Source: Monarcha castaneiventris obscurior
Lineage: Eukaryota > Chordata > Aves > Passeriformes > Monarchidae
Direction of reading: 5' to 3'
Assembly: GCA_026261815.1 (NCBI GenBank)
Contig: JAMPIT010000230.1
Location: forward strand, 2,923,501-2,987,500
Length of the DNA: 64,000 nucleotides
Under the pieces are notes generated by a model that was given only the letters and a program-made list of their open reading frames with translations, searched no databases and was not told the origin of the DNA. This document shows, piece after piece, positions 50,930 through 64,000 of this stretch (position 1 is its first letter; each line of letters begins with the position of its first letter). The translations under genes and the position numbers were made by a program.

Positions 50930-53239
50930 GTCAGTCTGTCACCTCTAATAAGCAAGTCTTAATGCATGCACCTCCAGAGTCATCTGGGAAGCCATGGAAA
51001 TCCCATTCTTCCCATCCTTCTGTGTGCCCACAATTTTGCCTGTCTCCTAGCCCAGCAGCTGGACCTCACCTGCCCTGCTGCCACCCCCTACAACTAAATT
51101 CTATTTCACCTCTCATCAGTTGTGCCCCAGAGTGCCTAAAGATCCCTCCCAAGAAGCCTCACATCCCGTCTTCCTGGCCTGGGGCAGATGCAGAAATTTC
51201 ATCCCTTTTCCACCATCAACCACAACCCCTGCCAATGCTGACTCACTGATCTGAAGAAAAGGGATATCTTTTACCTGCCTGAGCCATTCTAACTCCTACA
51301 TCTGGCTTTTTTTCCCTGACCCACCTTAACTATTACCCTCAAAAAACCCCAGTGGGGGAGAAGGTGGAAGATGAATGCGAGGGAATTACTCTGGGTGTGG
51401 AGGAAGAAGGACACCTCCATGTCCTCGCTCACAGTCCTGCTCTGCAAATGCTCTTTTGTGTGAGTTCTCTCTTCCACCCCAGGATGGTGGGTGTTTCTGC
51501 ACACTGTCCCTTGGAGTGTTTGTATGTTGTGCTAAGTAAGCCATCTTTCCTAAATTAGCCCTGTAGCTTTTCCCCACCCTGTCTCCAGGTACATCTTCTT
51601 CCTTCCCATTTCTTTCTCCCACCTACAAAGAGAGAACATTCCTGATTTAGTAGTCTCTGCGCTTCTGCCTGTGGGAGTTTGTGTGTAAGGCTCACAAATG
51701 GAAAGGACAACTCCAAGGCACAAATATTCTGCTGTTTTTGGGCCAAGACTGGCAGAGGAGAAGGAAGGAGGGTTGCTTTCAGGTTCAGCTGAGGCCAAGC
51801 AGATCTCAATTAATCTCTGTTCACGACAAGGGCTGCAGCATCTGTTGGATACACAGAGCTTCCCCTGGCTTTCCAGAAAAACAGGCTGTCCTGAGTCCCT
51901 TCTGGGCTCTCTCTTAGCTCCAAGCAGCCTCGCTTGCCCTCACACAGCACAGACCAAGAACCAGTGACCTTATAAACCCCAACCACGCTTGCAGTGGTGG
52001 GATGTTCCAAAAAGACTCTCTTCAGCTGTGCCTGGCAGGCAAAGAGAGAGCTGGGGATGCCACGGGTGCTGCATCCATCCACCTGAGTGAGTACCCCAGG
52101 TACACCTGAACAGAACTGTGGACCTCTGTTCTCCACCCCAATATTCATGAAGCTTAACTCACACATGCAGATCAGGTTCTCACCTGTGCCCATGACCACA
52201 CATTGCACTGAACTGTTACCCAGATCTGCTCAATATTCTGGCTACTCTATTTTTGACTCTGTTTTTAACTCTATTTTTTACAAACTCTACAAAAATGTAC
52301 AGGAGAAGTCAGACTATGCAGTGGTTATGGTGTAGAATTTCCCCTGGTAACCCCAGTACCAACACTTACTGATGCTCTAAAGTATCAGTTCCAGGCACCT
52401 TCTGAGTAAGACCTGTACCTGCCTTCAGACAGGAATTAGATTCACAGTCTATGAATTTATACGGGCAATGAAAAGGAAAAACTCTAAAATAACCTGCTCA
52501 CTGTAAAAAGACTTGAAGAAATTTCCAATGAAAGCATTTCCAGGTGGAACATAGCTTGGAATCAGTTTTTATAACAACTAGCACTGGGGTAGTTAGACAT
52601 TTAACACCCACAAGAATTTAAAGGAGTTGTTTTATCTGCTGGAAGAAAACTGTACTATTCCACTAGTGTTATCAAACAGACTGAAATTTATAGGATGAAG
52701 GAAGAAATCTATTTGAATTGGATCAAAATCACCTAAAGGTTCAAAAGGATTGTACATACAAGACATGCAGGAACAGGCCACGTAAAGATCTGAGTTTTGA
52801 TGCTTTGTATCAAGTGATGTGAGACTGGAATCTTGACATAAGTCCTTTTTTTAAATTCAGCATTTTGTTCACAAGTGTATCTATAGCTGGTGCCTGTAAT
52901 CCAGTAATGTATTAAAGCAACATTAGGGTAAGAGAGTTCATAACAAAACACTTGACTGTTAAATCTCCATTGTCTCCAGACAAACCTCCAAAATCCTTAT
53001 CAAATTCAGTGCCTATTATACAGCATATGTAAGAATATTAGAGCTTCTTTCACCCTGGCTTCAGGTAACTACCCAGACTTTAAATCTGAGACTCATTTAT
53101 TTATTTATTACCTCTAGGTAGACATATTAAGCCCATTGCTATTCTCATTAACAATCAGTGGTTTCCCTGTACATTACTTCAACGGCCAACTATTTTTATA
53201 ATTAGCCGCAAATTTTAGCTCCAAGTAACACTCTCCTGT

Positions 53240-53345
53240 CTTAAGCTGTTTTAACAAATTCAGGCCCTTGGTCTTGATCCAAGTGAAAACCCAGTGAAAT
53301 TGGTGGAAAGGCTTGCACGGACTTCAAGGGGTTTTGGAGCAGCTC
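53240..53345 (+). repeat. Possible ancient amniote repeat fragment
   Basis: The phrases tcaggcccttggtcttgatc, gtgaaattggtggaaaggct and gacttcaaggggttttgg resemble a phrase (gacttcaatgggctttggatcaggccc) that recurs in bird and reptile genomes. I recognise it only as a recurrent motif and cannot name the family. Confidence 0.3.
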
Positions 53346-54937
53346 CTATGAACATGCCACCATTTGTTCTTAGAAATGTGGTTACTTATAATCTCATCCA
53401 TGGATAAGCAATACTGTTTTTACAGAAGCTAATACTGCCTATCACTAACCCAAGCCAATGCTTTTCATTAAAATGTTCTGCTTTCCATTTCCTATAACTC
53501 TGCAAATTTTTGGCCACTTAAGAGAAGGTTTTCCACATTGAGTGTTTGCCTCAGATTGATTCTTTTCAATCTGATCAAAAGCAGTCCAGGGTTTTCTAAG
53601 AACATTCTTGGGGAAAAACAGTGGGTGAAAGTGCAGCTTACTAATGTTAAATATCACTATCCTTTTTTTGTTTTTCCAAAACATCCCATCACCTTTTTCC
53701 TTAGGATGAGATATTTGGGAGGAAGGGTGTCATTTTTTACAGCATTTTTTACACTCCGAAATTGGCTGTGGTGTTTCGATGTACTACTGTTTCTTGATAC
53801 GTTGTTCTAATCTCTGTCTAGAGGAGTGTAGATTTCAGGAGAGAAAGAATATTTTTTACTTCACACTTCGTTCATTTAAACACCACATTTTTATTTTGGT
53901 CTAGGTGGTTCACAGAGCTGGCAAACAATGTGATCCTCATGCCCTGGAGGAACAGCAGAGGCAAGAAAAGCCATCTTCCTAAAGAGCCTGTGAGTCCTCT
54001 GAATCCCCTTCCCTTCCCAGCATGGGCTGTGTTTTAAGAAGCACTCACTTTCCTACTATTTTGCCAAGTGTTTTTTCTACCAAAACCTGAGGCTGTCATT
54101 CCTCTGACTGCACTCATCTGGCAGAAAGAAAAATCTCTAGAGAGCTGGCCTTGACATCACTAAATAACATATCTAAAACCATATTTTGATAGCAATTGTT
54201 TTCTGGATGTCAGTGGGATACCTTTTCCCTTATACTTTCATAGTAACTTGGCTAGGGCTGCCTTTCCTGTATCAGATTTTCACATTAACAGGCTTGGCCT
54301 TGAATATATGTTGTCCTTTACAATATGGTGGCTGGACAGAGAGAAAATTTTGGAAGGCAAGCACACAAACACAAGGAGACACGTCCGTGTTCACCTGACA
54401 TGAGCAGGAGGCACAGGGAAAACAAGAAGTGGCCAAAAGATGACATTTCACCTCACCTCCTGAGTAAGGCAGCAGAAAAACCAGGACCCTGCACAGACTC
54501 TGTGCCACAGGGCTAAGATGGAGAGGCAGGTAGTGATGGGTCTGTGTGGATCCTGGTGTCACTGCAGCTGAAATGAATCCAGTATCTGGATTACTTTGTT
54601 GGAAATCCAGTTGTGTGTTCCTTGCACGACAGCCTCAGGAAGAGCATTCAAATGCTAAGGATCACAAAGGTCCAGTGGGATTTTTGCAATTCATATTTTT
54701 ATCCTGCTGGCAAATTACTGCTGAAAATCTTGAAGGAGGAGGATGTCTCTGATGCCCCGACCAGCACTCCATCTCCATAGGCTCCACATCCATCGGTGAG
54801 CCCTTGCTGAGCTGACAGTCCAAGCAGCACATTGCACTGCTGCTACTACACCAATCCATTACTTTGCAAAGCACACAGTGAGTGTACAGCTCTAAATAAA
54901 GCCACACTATTCCCTGCTGCCTGGTGCTGAATATGTC

Positions 54938-54975
54938 AAAAGGAAAAAAAAAAGAAAAAAGGAAAAAAAGAAAGG
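54938..54975. repeat. A/G-rich low-complexity tract
   Basis: Poly-A broken by single and double G residues (AAAAGG-type units). Confidence 0.95.
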
Positions 54976-57231
54976 TAAGAGAATTCCACTACAAGTGCAA
55001 AAAATGTTTACTGTTGCTGCTGTTGCACAGCTCTGCACCCAATGTGAGACAATTCCTCTCTCATTAAGTTGTGATGAATGATAGATATGGCCAGCGGCTA
55101 AGACTGGTTCTTAGATTAAGTGTTGTGAGAAATGCCTCTCTACCACCAGGCAGGTGAGATAATTTCTTTTTCCCATTATACCAGTTTCTTCTCTCTGTTC
55201 CTGAGTAACACAGCATGATTTGATAGTTTCTGCCTCTAAACTATTGACGTATATTTGCTTTGAGAGGGGCCTCCTAAAGCGTGAAGAATGGGCAAGAGAG
55301 CTCCTAACTACTCACAAAGAGTGTGGCTGTTAGGCTGGAGCCTTTGTAGTGCTTAACTCTTTGCCAGGTGTTACAGAATTAGGGGACTCCAACTGGCCTT
55401 GTAGGATTTTCTTCAGCAGAAGCAAGAAGGCAGTTTTCCTGCATTCTCATTCCTTCAGCTGCAGCCTCTCTCGAGCTCCAGATGTTCTTTATCTGCCTCT
55501 ACCTCTTCAGAGCTTGTACTTGCACATTCCCAGGTGAAAAACCACCTGCAGCAGCACTCCAAAGTGTCCTTCAGAGAGGACAGCAACAGCTTCTTCACTG
55601 AAGGAGCCACTTGGGAGGGTTTGGTGGACTGAAGCTAAGGAGAACAGGATTTTGTTTCTGGTGCTATTCCCAGTTGACTTTGACCATGAGCAAACTGCTC
55701 CTCCCCTGCACTTCTCTTGGTCATTGCCTTGTTCACTGGGGCCCTGACTCTGCAGATTTCCTCCTGTATCAAATTTCCGTGTGCAATATTAAGCAGAGCT
55801 ATGTATTTTTGGAGGATTGAGGCCTGAGCACTGCAAGGAAATGTCTTTACAATTAATCAGAAGAGATCTAAGGAGGAAGCCACAGTGCTGATCCCCTAAT
55901 CACCATAGCTTGTCCCCTTCCTTGCTAGTGGTGTCCAATCAGACTTTAACACTTACAAACGCTAAGAATTTTAACTTTTTCATTCATAGCTGAAAAAATA
56001 AGGGAAAATCTCACGTGCACTTTACTAACAAGCAGAACTTTTATTCCTATTTTAAGTTGAGACAAGGAAAGAGAGAGAGAGTTATGCAAATCCATGTTTC
56101 TAAACCTTGGATGCTTGACCTGGACATGTTGGTATGGATTGTTCGCGAGTGACAAAACAGAGTTGGAGGTGAAAGGGCAAATTCCAAACCTTACGTTACT
56201 TGAGGAAAATAAAAATTCAATTAAAAAATACCTTGCAATCCCTTGGAGAGGAATGTGAGTTGCAGAAGTTGGGTCTGGATCCCAAACTCTACAAGAGTTC
56301 CAGGATATTTATTCCTGTCGAGAATTTTGGCTTGGATTGTTGGCGGGAAGAGTCAGCCATGAATTTTGGATCTAACTTCAGACTATACTATCATAAGTTC
56401 CAAAGAACTGGATGTTCTCATCTAGGAATTCATTTTTTTCTTTAAAAAGTGATTCACTCAGCATGACTAAGGGCATGTCTACATGGATGGACGAACAACT
56501 CCTTCCCACTCATCCCACCAGCCAGCTCTTCTCCAGGGGTCATATATGGCCACCTTGGCATGGTGCTGCATGTGGGTTAGTAGATGCACTATCAAACAGG
56601 CAGATGCCTCACAGTAAATGCTGAGAAGCGAAGAACAGCTATTGCCTCCTTTTCGATCTGACCTTAAGAAGCAGAAAATAGAGAGTTTTCTTTTAGGTAT
56701 TTAACAAGAATAAAAAAATTAATCTGAAATATATGTGTGCATGCATACATGTTCTCAGATACATACAAAAAATCCCTTTGATATACCCTTTGACTCTGAT
56801 CCTATAAAATTCCTGTCCATTTGAATGGAATCCTACATGTAAGTGCTTTGCTGGGTAAGGGCCACTGCCAGAAGAGTGGAAAGTGCTTCCTATATTATAC
56901 TAATTGCACAGCAAAAGGGGTTGTAATTAATATCTGCATATTCCAGCATATTCAATCTGTGGTACAAACAAAGCTGGAGTAAGTGCCCATATGCTCTTTT
57001 TTTGAGTGCTTTACCTATTAGAAGCTTAGTAAGTCTCTTGTTAACACCAGAAAATTCAGATATAAAGAGTGATAGAATGTAAATACAGAAGACAGCACTG
57101 CCCATAACTGGAGCTTCACAGTGTCAAATAGAAACTTTTCATTTAATTTTTCATTTAACTTTCAGTTTAAGGGTAGAAGACCCAACGCCTAAGAAAAAAA
57201 CAGATCTTGGAAAGAAACACATAAAGCTCTT

Positions 57232-57257
57232 ATCTCCATCTCTAATCTCCATCTCTA
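57232..57257. repeat. 13-bp exact tandem duplication
   Basis: The unit ATCTCCATCTCTA occurs twice head to tail. Confidence 0.97.
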
Positions 57258-60200
57258 ATTCCAGTGTGCATAGGGTAGACCAGAAGTGGTGACTGAGTGT
57301 CCTAAAGTAAACGGCAAAAGCCTCTGTGACTTGAAATAAAGCCATTGCATTCTCCTAGACAGACATTTCAAAAGTATTTCATGTTCCAAAGCAATACTTG
57401 TAAATCCTATCAAAAGACCATATATTAAGGCACAAACATATAAACCACATTTAGTTATTTACAAAAGGATCTAGATAGCTCAAATCCTGCTTCAAATGAA
57501 ACTGAAATGCTCGAAATTAATCAAAAGTCCCAAACAGGGTATGTATACACCAAGACTGTCTTGCCCTGGAGCTGTCTAAGGGCACTACACCTCAAAGCTT
57601 GCTGGCTGCAGAGGTGTGGTCACCAACCATCACCAGACATTCTTGATTTAATACATAATGGCTGCCTCTTACTTTGCTGGATGTATAAAGACGTGATCAG
57701 GGCCTCAGCAAAGATGGTGGCACAGGGTGGTGGATTCTCTCTGTCAGTGTCCATGGTGATAATTTTTCTAGCAATTAAATGCTCATTCTCAGTGGGATGT
57801 CTTGGATGTTTCCCAAGGACTAGGTAAAGACTGGGGAAAGGAGTGACTGCTGGTCAAGGGAAAGGACCTGGGCTTCTGGTCCCTGCCACAGACCTTTCCA
57901 GTGTTCCTCCCTCGATGAGTTAAGGAAAATGACACAGGATTGCCAGAAGCCAGGCCTGGAGGCCAGCTTTGATTTCCTCCAGAGCAGAGCCCTTATAGTT
58001 AGGCTAAAGTTAGATTTTTCCTTCTCCTCTGGCCAGCCCTATGTGTCTGCCAGTCCTGGCTGTTCTGCAGCCCCAGGAGAGCGGGGAAGGCAGAGATTGT
58101 CCCAGCACTGATTGGGGTGGACAAAATGGGTCCATGCCCCTCCTACTGAGCACAATTTAGAGACCAGGGCCTTCCTCCCGGCTGGATGTGTTACTGCTGG
58201 GCCGTGGCATCCACGACTTAGATGTCTAAGGAGAATTGGGCAACATCACCTCCATTCTTGCCCAGGATGAGGTACTTATGATTCCAATGAAACAGGATAA
58301 CAAACATCAAGCAGTGAAGCTTGGTCAGTGGCTCTCCACTCTCATATCAATGCTCATGGACAGGAGAAGCCCATCTGGTTCATGCATGCTCTTCATGCAA
58401 GAACTGCACAGGGAACGGACTCGGTGTCGGGGAAGAACTGCACACATGGGGGAAGTTGTCATCCCAGATTAGGCCCATCTCTTCTCTCACTCAAAATCAG
58501 GGAGCAGAGTCCCTGACTCCCAGCTTTTCAGTGCCCCTGAGCACCAGGGGAATTCAGTTTTCCCCTTTAATTCCCAAACGGCAATAGTGTATGCCAGGTG
58601 ACACGAAAGGACCAAAGCTCTCAGGACTCAGCCTAAAACTCTGCAATCTCTGTGGCAATTGTGCATCATCAAGCATCTTCTTAGTGAGAGAACACCAGGT
58701 CCTAATGGGCTTTTTAGAAATGAAATTTTATCTGCTAGATTCAGCATGTGGAGGTTCAATTCATTTTGAACAGAAAAATGGCCATGTTCCTTTCCTAAAA
58801 ATCAATTAATACAACAATTTAGCAGAATACCAAGAGAAAAGAAAGATTCTCCATGGATGGTGTTATCCCAAACAAAATGAGATGTTTTTCTGGAAGAGAA
58901 TACTTAGCTGGATATACCACTAGGATATACCATTGCATAGTAACAACAGGATTTTTAGTTTTGTTTTCAGGAGCTGTTCTAAAGGTTTTCTGGCCTTAAA
59001 AATGAATAAAATTTTTTCTCAGGTTCTATAGCCATTGAAAGTTCAATGGTCTAATAAAAATCAGGCAAATTTTAGTTGATTATGTTTCAATTTTAGACGC
59101 CTGCCAGTGAAAACAAACATTTGAAAACATTGGTCTCACATAGAAGCAAACCTCAGTGCATTCCTAAATTGGAAGATCATGATTTGTGCTGTGTGGGCAG
59201 GTGACACTTTCTAATAACAATTTCCATTCTAAATTGTAGCATACCCAAATATTTCCACATTTCCCGCAGACCAGTATTTAAAAGATTTTTTTGAGTATTT
59301 AATTTAAGAAAATACATTCTGAATTGTTTCAAAACAAAATTGCTATTTGTAAATGTATTTGGTTCCTCTCGCATTATTTTGTGACAACTCATTAGTTGCC
59401 GTGGTTTATACCTGTCATATAATGGGGTCACAGCAGCATTATCAAAGTGTGTATTTTTGTTCTTAGAGCCTGAGAAGCAGTTGTGATTTAATATTGATTG
59501 AGGCATCCTATTTAGCAGCCCATCCTCTCAGAGTTGTAATGAAATAGCTTTGTGCTTCGAACAAGGAGAAAAGATGAGATTTCAGTGTACGCTCAGAATA
59601 GTGACTGTTTTCATTTTCTTGGAAGAGATTTCTGAGTGTCACAATAAGTGGTGCAGAAAAGGCATGTTTTTCTTAAGCAATTGAAGTGCATAAATTGTGT
59701 TTCTGTCTTCTGAGTTTTCTGGTGGAGCCATTGTGTTTTCCCCATTGAATGTGACCAGGACAGTCTAAGCATGGGAGATGGCTCACCCCAGTGCAAAGAA
59801 AGACAAAAAATACTCAGGATATGCCCCTGTGGGTGCCAGACTCCACACTGTAGGCATGGCTGGATTTTGGTATGCCTCTGCCCAACAATCCCACCACTGC
59901 AATTCAGCCAGCCCTATTCTGACCACTCTGTAGAGAAATCCAGAAAAGCACCTATGTGGGGAATTTCTGAAAATTTCTGGACATTCAGATTGTGTAGCTG
60001 ATGCCCACTCCAATTACCGGGTCAAATGAAATGATCATCTCCTTGAATCGTTCCTTTAATTCACAGTTCATTCCTGTTTCACATGTTAACTATGACTTTA
60101 TATTTTCAGGAATTCCACCATTGAACTGAAATCCATTGAAGTCACTTCTCTGGGGCAATCAATCTGGTTCCTGAAATTGGATCTGGTTTGAAACCTGGAC

Positions 60201-60588
60201 AACCATTTACTAGAGTGGGAGAGATGAGATGCAGAGTCTGGGCTTGGCAAACATCAGGGTGATTATTTTGGAGCTGGTTAGCTCTGTTTAAGCTGAGTCC
60301 AGCTCTGATCCTCCCAAAGGCTCAGCATCCTGGAGTCCATGATTCTGCTTTGATTCTGCCTTAATTCACATACATCTTTGAGGAACATTAACTCAAATAA
60401 TAACATCACTGTTCCCATACTGGCCATGCTCAGAAAGATAGTGAGTTTATGGACCCTTAACCTCACCCAGTAGGTTTCTATATTATGCTGTAAGCTACAT
60501 GCATAACAACATACACTGAGAACACTAGAAGTGTACTGCTATTGAGAAAATACAGAATTTTTCAGAATTCACCCTTCCTCCTTTCCCA

Positions 60589-60646
60589 TAAAAATTTAAA
60601 AAAGCAAAAAAAGGAACAAAAAAGAAAAGAAAAAAAAAGAAAAAGT
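60589..60646. repeat. A-rich low-complexity tract
   Basis: Long A-rich run with isolated G and C residues, about 190 bases left of the MIR-like fossil. The two are probably unrelated. Confidence 0.95.
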
Positions 60647-60834
60647 ATTGGCAGCAAAATGAAAATCAAGATTAAGTGTTTATCTTCAGAATGCATATGG
60701 TTTAGGTAGCTCCAATGTGACCTTCTACTCAGGTCTGACCTATGAAGAACACAGCTAAATTATGTATAATGGTTTTGTGATGAAATGCAATGCCAATTAT
60801 AGGAGCGAGATGAGGCCATAAACATACTGCACAT

Positions 60835-60912
60835 AAAAATCAGAGAAGGAACTTAAATCCCAGTCCCAGAACCAAAAGATTAGTGCTCTAACCACTGACT
60901 GTAGTCAAAGCT
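60835..60912 (-). mobile_element. MIR-like tRNA-derived SINE fossil
   Basis: On the minus strand the sequence reads CAGTCAGTGGTTAGAGCACT, like the A-box head of MIR. After TCTTTTGGTTCTGGGACTGG comes GATTTAAGTTCC in the position of the B box, with a degenerate match to GGTTCGAATCCC. The extra bases between the boxes and the lost B-box CG rule out a working tRNA gene. MIR-type SINEs were mobilised by L2, and L2 remains are present in this window. Confidence 0.48.
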
Positions 60913-62054
60913 TCCTTCTGGAAATGAAGGTTACATTTCTTCTTGTATTCCTGCTGTGTGATCAGGAGAGTAATTTAAATGCTTTCAATAATATGGAGGT
61001 TAGAGTTTTCATCCTTTTTCTTTAGTAGGTCTTCTACTTTAAGTGCAATATTTTTCAATCAAAATTCAGGCAATTTACTTGTAAGGCTAAAAATGGATAA
61101 TGACTTTTCGGTCAATTGCTTTTGACTGTCAATATGAAGCCTGCATTACCATTCCACAATATCATTAAACAATCAATAGCAATTAGTGTCTAGTCAAGCC
61201 TGGTGTTTTAATCATTTAAATCAAAATGCCCATAATTGTTATTGTATGTAAATATTTGAAGATGTTTATAGTGGAGATTAATTTTACCCATCTTGCCAAG
61301 AGACCTAGATTTAGAGAGAGCAACGGCAGCCTTTAAGCCTCATTTCTCCTCTTGCTGAAACTGGGACAAAAAGGATTGGGACCTTTCCATATCTTGGGCC
61401 TATCAAGGGCCATATAAGTTTGTTGGTGAGTGACCACAGTGTGCTGGGGCTGTCAGAGCTTTGCTTTGTGCAATTTCACAGAGGCTCAGGAAATCCAGAG
61501 ACTGCACAGTGAATTCAAGCCATGGGTTGAATTTATTCTCCATATCACAAATCAGCACAGGCTTTTTGTACTCAGAAGAGCCCCTGGCTCGCAGAGGTAA
61601 TTGTGGACTATTTTGGGCTAAAATATCTCCAGGGCACCACACAAGGAACTGGAACTCAGGGCACTGGACCTGGGGTACTCCATATCTCAGCTTACACAGG
61701 GGTATTTTCTGTAATCACTCTCCAGAACATGTGATAGGATTTCACATTTAGGGACATTTTGCTGATGGTGCCTTGTGCCTGTAGCAGTGATCCTTAAGCA
61801 AATGACAGAGCAGCCCTCCCCACTGCTGGCTTTACCCAGAGTTGTCTCAGCTGAGCACAGAGAGTTACATCCAGGGCTGCTATAAAACTCACTGAAATCG
61901 GGCAGAGAATGAATTTGTCCTATTGAACAGACCAAGAATCATTCCAAGTTACAGCATGCGAATTGCTTTTTAATGGGGTGGACTAAAGCCTCACAAACCA
62001 CAGTTGCAGGGGTCGGCTACGTGTGCCCCATCCTGCCACATCCGTGTTTATAAA
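60913..62054. other. Noncoding, AT-rich
   Basis: The segment 61090-61270 is rich in ATTA/TAAT cores and has no ORF; it could be a conserved noncoding element. Nothing else is assignable. Confidence 0.5.
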
Positions 62055-62425
62055 TCCACATTTATTTGAACACTTCCAGGAATGGTGACTCTACCACTTC
62101 CCTGAGCAGTCTGGTCTAATGCTTTGCAACCTTACAGCAAAGAAATTTTTTCTAATATCCAATTTAAACCTCCCCTGCACAACTTGAGGCTGTTCTCTCT
62201 CATCTTATTGCTTGTTCCTTGGGAGAAGAGATTCATCCCCACCTGACTACAGCCTCCTTCCAGGGGGTTGTAGAGTGATAAGACCCCCCCTGCCCCAAGC
62301 CTCCTCCAGGCTAAAGAACTCCAGCTCCCTCAGCTGCTTCTCATCAGACCTGTGTTCCAGGCCCTTCCCCAGCTCCACTGCCCTCCTCTGGACTCACTCC
62401 AGTGCCTCAATGTCCGTTGGCATGA
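62055..62425 (-). mobile_element. CR1 LINE, 3' UTR region
   Basis: The reverse complement of the CR1 3' part is clear: ATGGTGACTCTACCACTTCC, ctgagcagtctggtctaatgc, TTTTTTCTAATATCCAATTT, aaacctcccctgcacaacttgagg, then GGAGAAGAGATTCATCCCCA, GGGGGTTGTAGAGTGATAAG, CTCCTCCAGGCTAAAGAACT and ctctggactcactccagtgcctcaatgtcc. It carries scattered indels, and the extreme 3' repeats are missing. Confidence 0.9.
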
Positions 62426-64000
62426 ATGGCCCAAAAATATGACTAATTAGTTCATCTGGCCTGAGCCATCCCTCAGTCTCCTACACAGAACAGCTCCCAG
62501 TGCCTGTAGGAGTGATTTTCCATAGTCAGACACCAATCAAGCTCCTGGGTTCCATTTTGAAATCCATTGCTTGTTGAAACAACAGCAGGAGAAGGTGTTT
62601 GGAGTTGCATCACTAACTGTTTCAGATGATGAAACAGTCATTAAAAGGGTGTTAACTGAGCAAAGAGAAGTTTGGAAGAAAGATACACGAGTCATAATGT
62701 TCATGATTTGGGTGTAACAGGACACATTAACAACTGCAGCATTCAACTAACAGCGTGATTTATACCCAAAGGCTTTTAGGAAACACAGAACGGCCTTTGA
62801 ATTCTGCTGCAAACTAACATGACCACTGCAATCATTAGAAGGTCAAAGAGATAAGTAAGAAAACAAGGAAACACAACAGAAAGCAACACAGGAAAAGCAT
62901 GGATCATCCTAGCCTCTTGCTGGAGCTGCCTCATGCAGCCAGAGCCGTTCCATGAAGGCAAACCAGGCTGCTACCACAGGCAGCACGTTCATTTTCCAGT
63001 TAATACAAGGAACAGAGAACATTAAAAACAGGAACATTAAAAACAACCCCATGTCATGCAGATCAGTTCGGAATATGGAAATACAGAATCTGTTTTCTTT
63101 GGATTCAGGTCCCAGAAGCCTAAATATTTTAAACCTTCTTCTTGGCATTCTAAGCCACCACTGGCAGTTTATTGTCCTGGTAACTAATCCAGGGTTCAGC
63201 CTGGGAAAGGCTTGCATGTATGCCTAACAATAGGCTCAGGTAGTCCCAGTTAAGTCCATGAGTTCAGGGGGCGAAGTCCTTGCAGGATCAGGGCCTTAGA
63301 CCTTCTGGACTTTTTGTCTGTCAGAGCTCTGCCTCAAACAAAGAACAGGAGGTTCTTTGTTCTTACCTGGGTAAATGGTAAGGCAAAGTCCAGAAAACAA
63401 TTTGCACACATGTCCACAACAGCAAAGTGTTTAACTCCATAGTGGAGCAGAGGCAGAAGGACATTTTGTGTTTGACATTTCAGTTCAGAGGAGTCTCCAT
63501 GGCTCAGATGTTCCTAATGTCACATGGATACTTTCTAGGAGGACTCTCTGCTGCAATCTGAGTGTCCCAGTGCTAGACACAGCATTGTTGGGAGTAATTC
63601 AGCCCTGGCTGCCTGAGAAGCCCAGTTTTGTCCTTCTGGGATGTCTGAAAAAATTATTCCCTGTATAGTATGAATAACCAGTGACTACTAGGAAACATAA
63701 AATTGCTGACCAGAAGGAAATCTCTGCACAATTGGAATTCCCAGTTCTCCCATTATACACAATTTCTCCTGGTTTTGATAGCTCATGAACAATCAGGTTT
63801 TAAATGTTACTTTCTTCAGATTATTTTCTTGTGTAAACCATCAAACTGCAGCCTGAAATAGGTTCAGCAGAACCGATGCAAAATATCAAAGCCAGCCTCC
63901 TACACCCTCAAAGTGTTAAGAGCAGAGCCTGCCTTCGGAATCTGAGCCCAATTTCCAAAATACCACACGAAAGGAAGATGCAGCACCAGCATACAATGCT
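62426..64000. other. Noncoding, nothing assignable
   Basis: Two short direct repeats of GGAACATTAAAAACA-type sequence lie at 63020-63043. Frames of 60-100 codons show no motif. Confidence 0.55.
63228..63302 (+). repeat. Possible ancient amniote repeat fragment
   Basis: The block taagtccatgagttcagggg, cgaagtccttgcaggatcag and ggccttaga resembles another widespread amniote phrase (gtccatggacttcaatggg ... aagtctttgcaggatcagggcc). Family not named; the match is by eye. Confidence 0.32.

Larger units (their letters stand above)
50930..60588. other. Long noncoding stretch
   Basis: Apart from the listed simple repeats and one ancient repeat scrap, no exon or element is recognisable. A (GA)n-like tract occurs at 56067-56081. 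An AATAAA near 54894 looks LTR-like but has no supporting TATA box or target duplication. Confidence 0.55.

Noticed and set aside
50930..51249. Continuation of the 50749 frame to a 166-codon protein
   Set aside because: After the consensus donor the translation becomes Pro/Ser/His-rich without structure, which fits intron sequence.
54880..54930. AATAAAGCC-type site resembling an LTR polyadenylation signal
   Set aside because: No TATA box, TG...CA ends or target duplication could be found around it.
60835..60912. Functional tRNA gene on the minus strand
   Set aside because: The B box is degenerate, spacing between the boxes is wrong, and no acceptor stem pairs. A SINE fossil is the better reading.
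1..64000. CRISPR arrays, operons, bacterial mobile elements
   Set aside because: No regularly spaced repeats or dense coding. The repeat content is vertebrate.

Overview
The window reads as vertebrate nuclear DNA, almost certainly from a bird. Copies of the CR1 LINE dominate the recognisable repeats, including several with the characteristic CR1 3' end that precedes the short terminal repeats. There are also two solo LTRs of the kind left by avian endogenous retroviruses. The base composition is AT-leaning with many A and T homopolymer runs. There are no operons, ribosome-binding sites, dense ORFs, tRNA or rRNA genes, and no exon series that I can assign to a known gene. I therefore read it as intergenic or intronic sequence of a gene-poor region. 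The species cannot be named from the sequence alone.

Layout. 0-8 kb: noncoding, with an L2/MIR-type tail (1.7 kb), two old minus-strand CR1 fossils (2.1-2.9 and 4.3-5.0 kb) and a younger plus-strand CR1 3' end (6.66-6.89 kb). 8.3 kb: the best gene candidate, a 78-residue secreted cysteine-rich peptide read from one exon behind a good 3' splice site. 12.43-12.82 kb: a minus-strand solo LTR. 13.9-14.1 kb: old CR1. 22.2-22.8 kb: a well-preserved CR1 with reverse-transcriptase C-terminal codons. 25.85-26.21 kb: a plus-strand solo LTR with a perfect 6-bp target duplication. 28.2-28.7 kb: a CR1 with an internal deletion. 31.0-31.5 kb: an old CR1 that carries a 98-bp tandem duplication. 31.5-47.3 kb: a long stretch with only simple repeats. 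47.3-50 kb: a short CR1, an L2/MIR-type tail and a frameshifted L2-clade reverse-transcriptase fossil. 50.75 kb: a possible first coding exon with a signal peptide and a consensus splice donor. 51-62 kb: mostly featureless, with a MIR-like tRNA-derived SINE near 60.9 kb. 62.05-62.43 kb: a CR1.

The two coding candidates both begin with a convincing signal peptide and have no family I can name. They are 42 kb apart, and nothing in the sequence shows that they work together. Nothing resembling a multi-gene system, CRISPR array or plasmid-like element is present. All family calls rest on recognising motifs by eye, with no database search.
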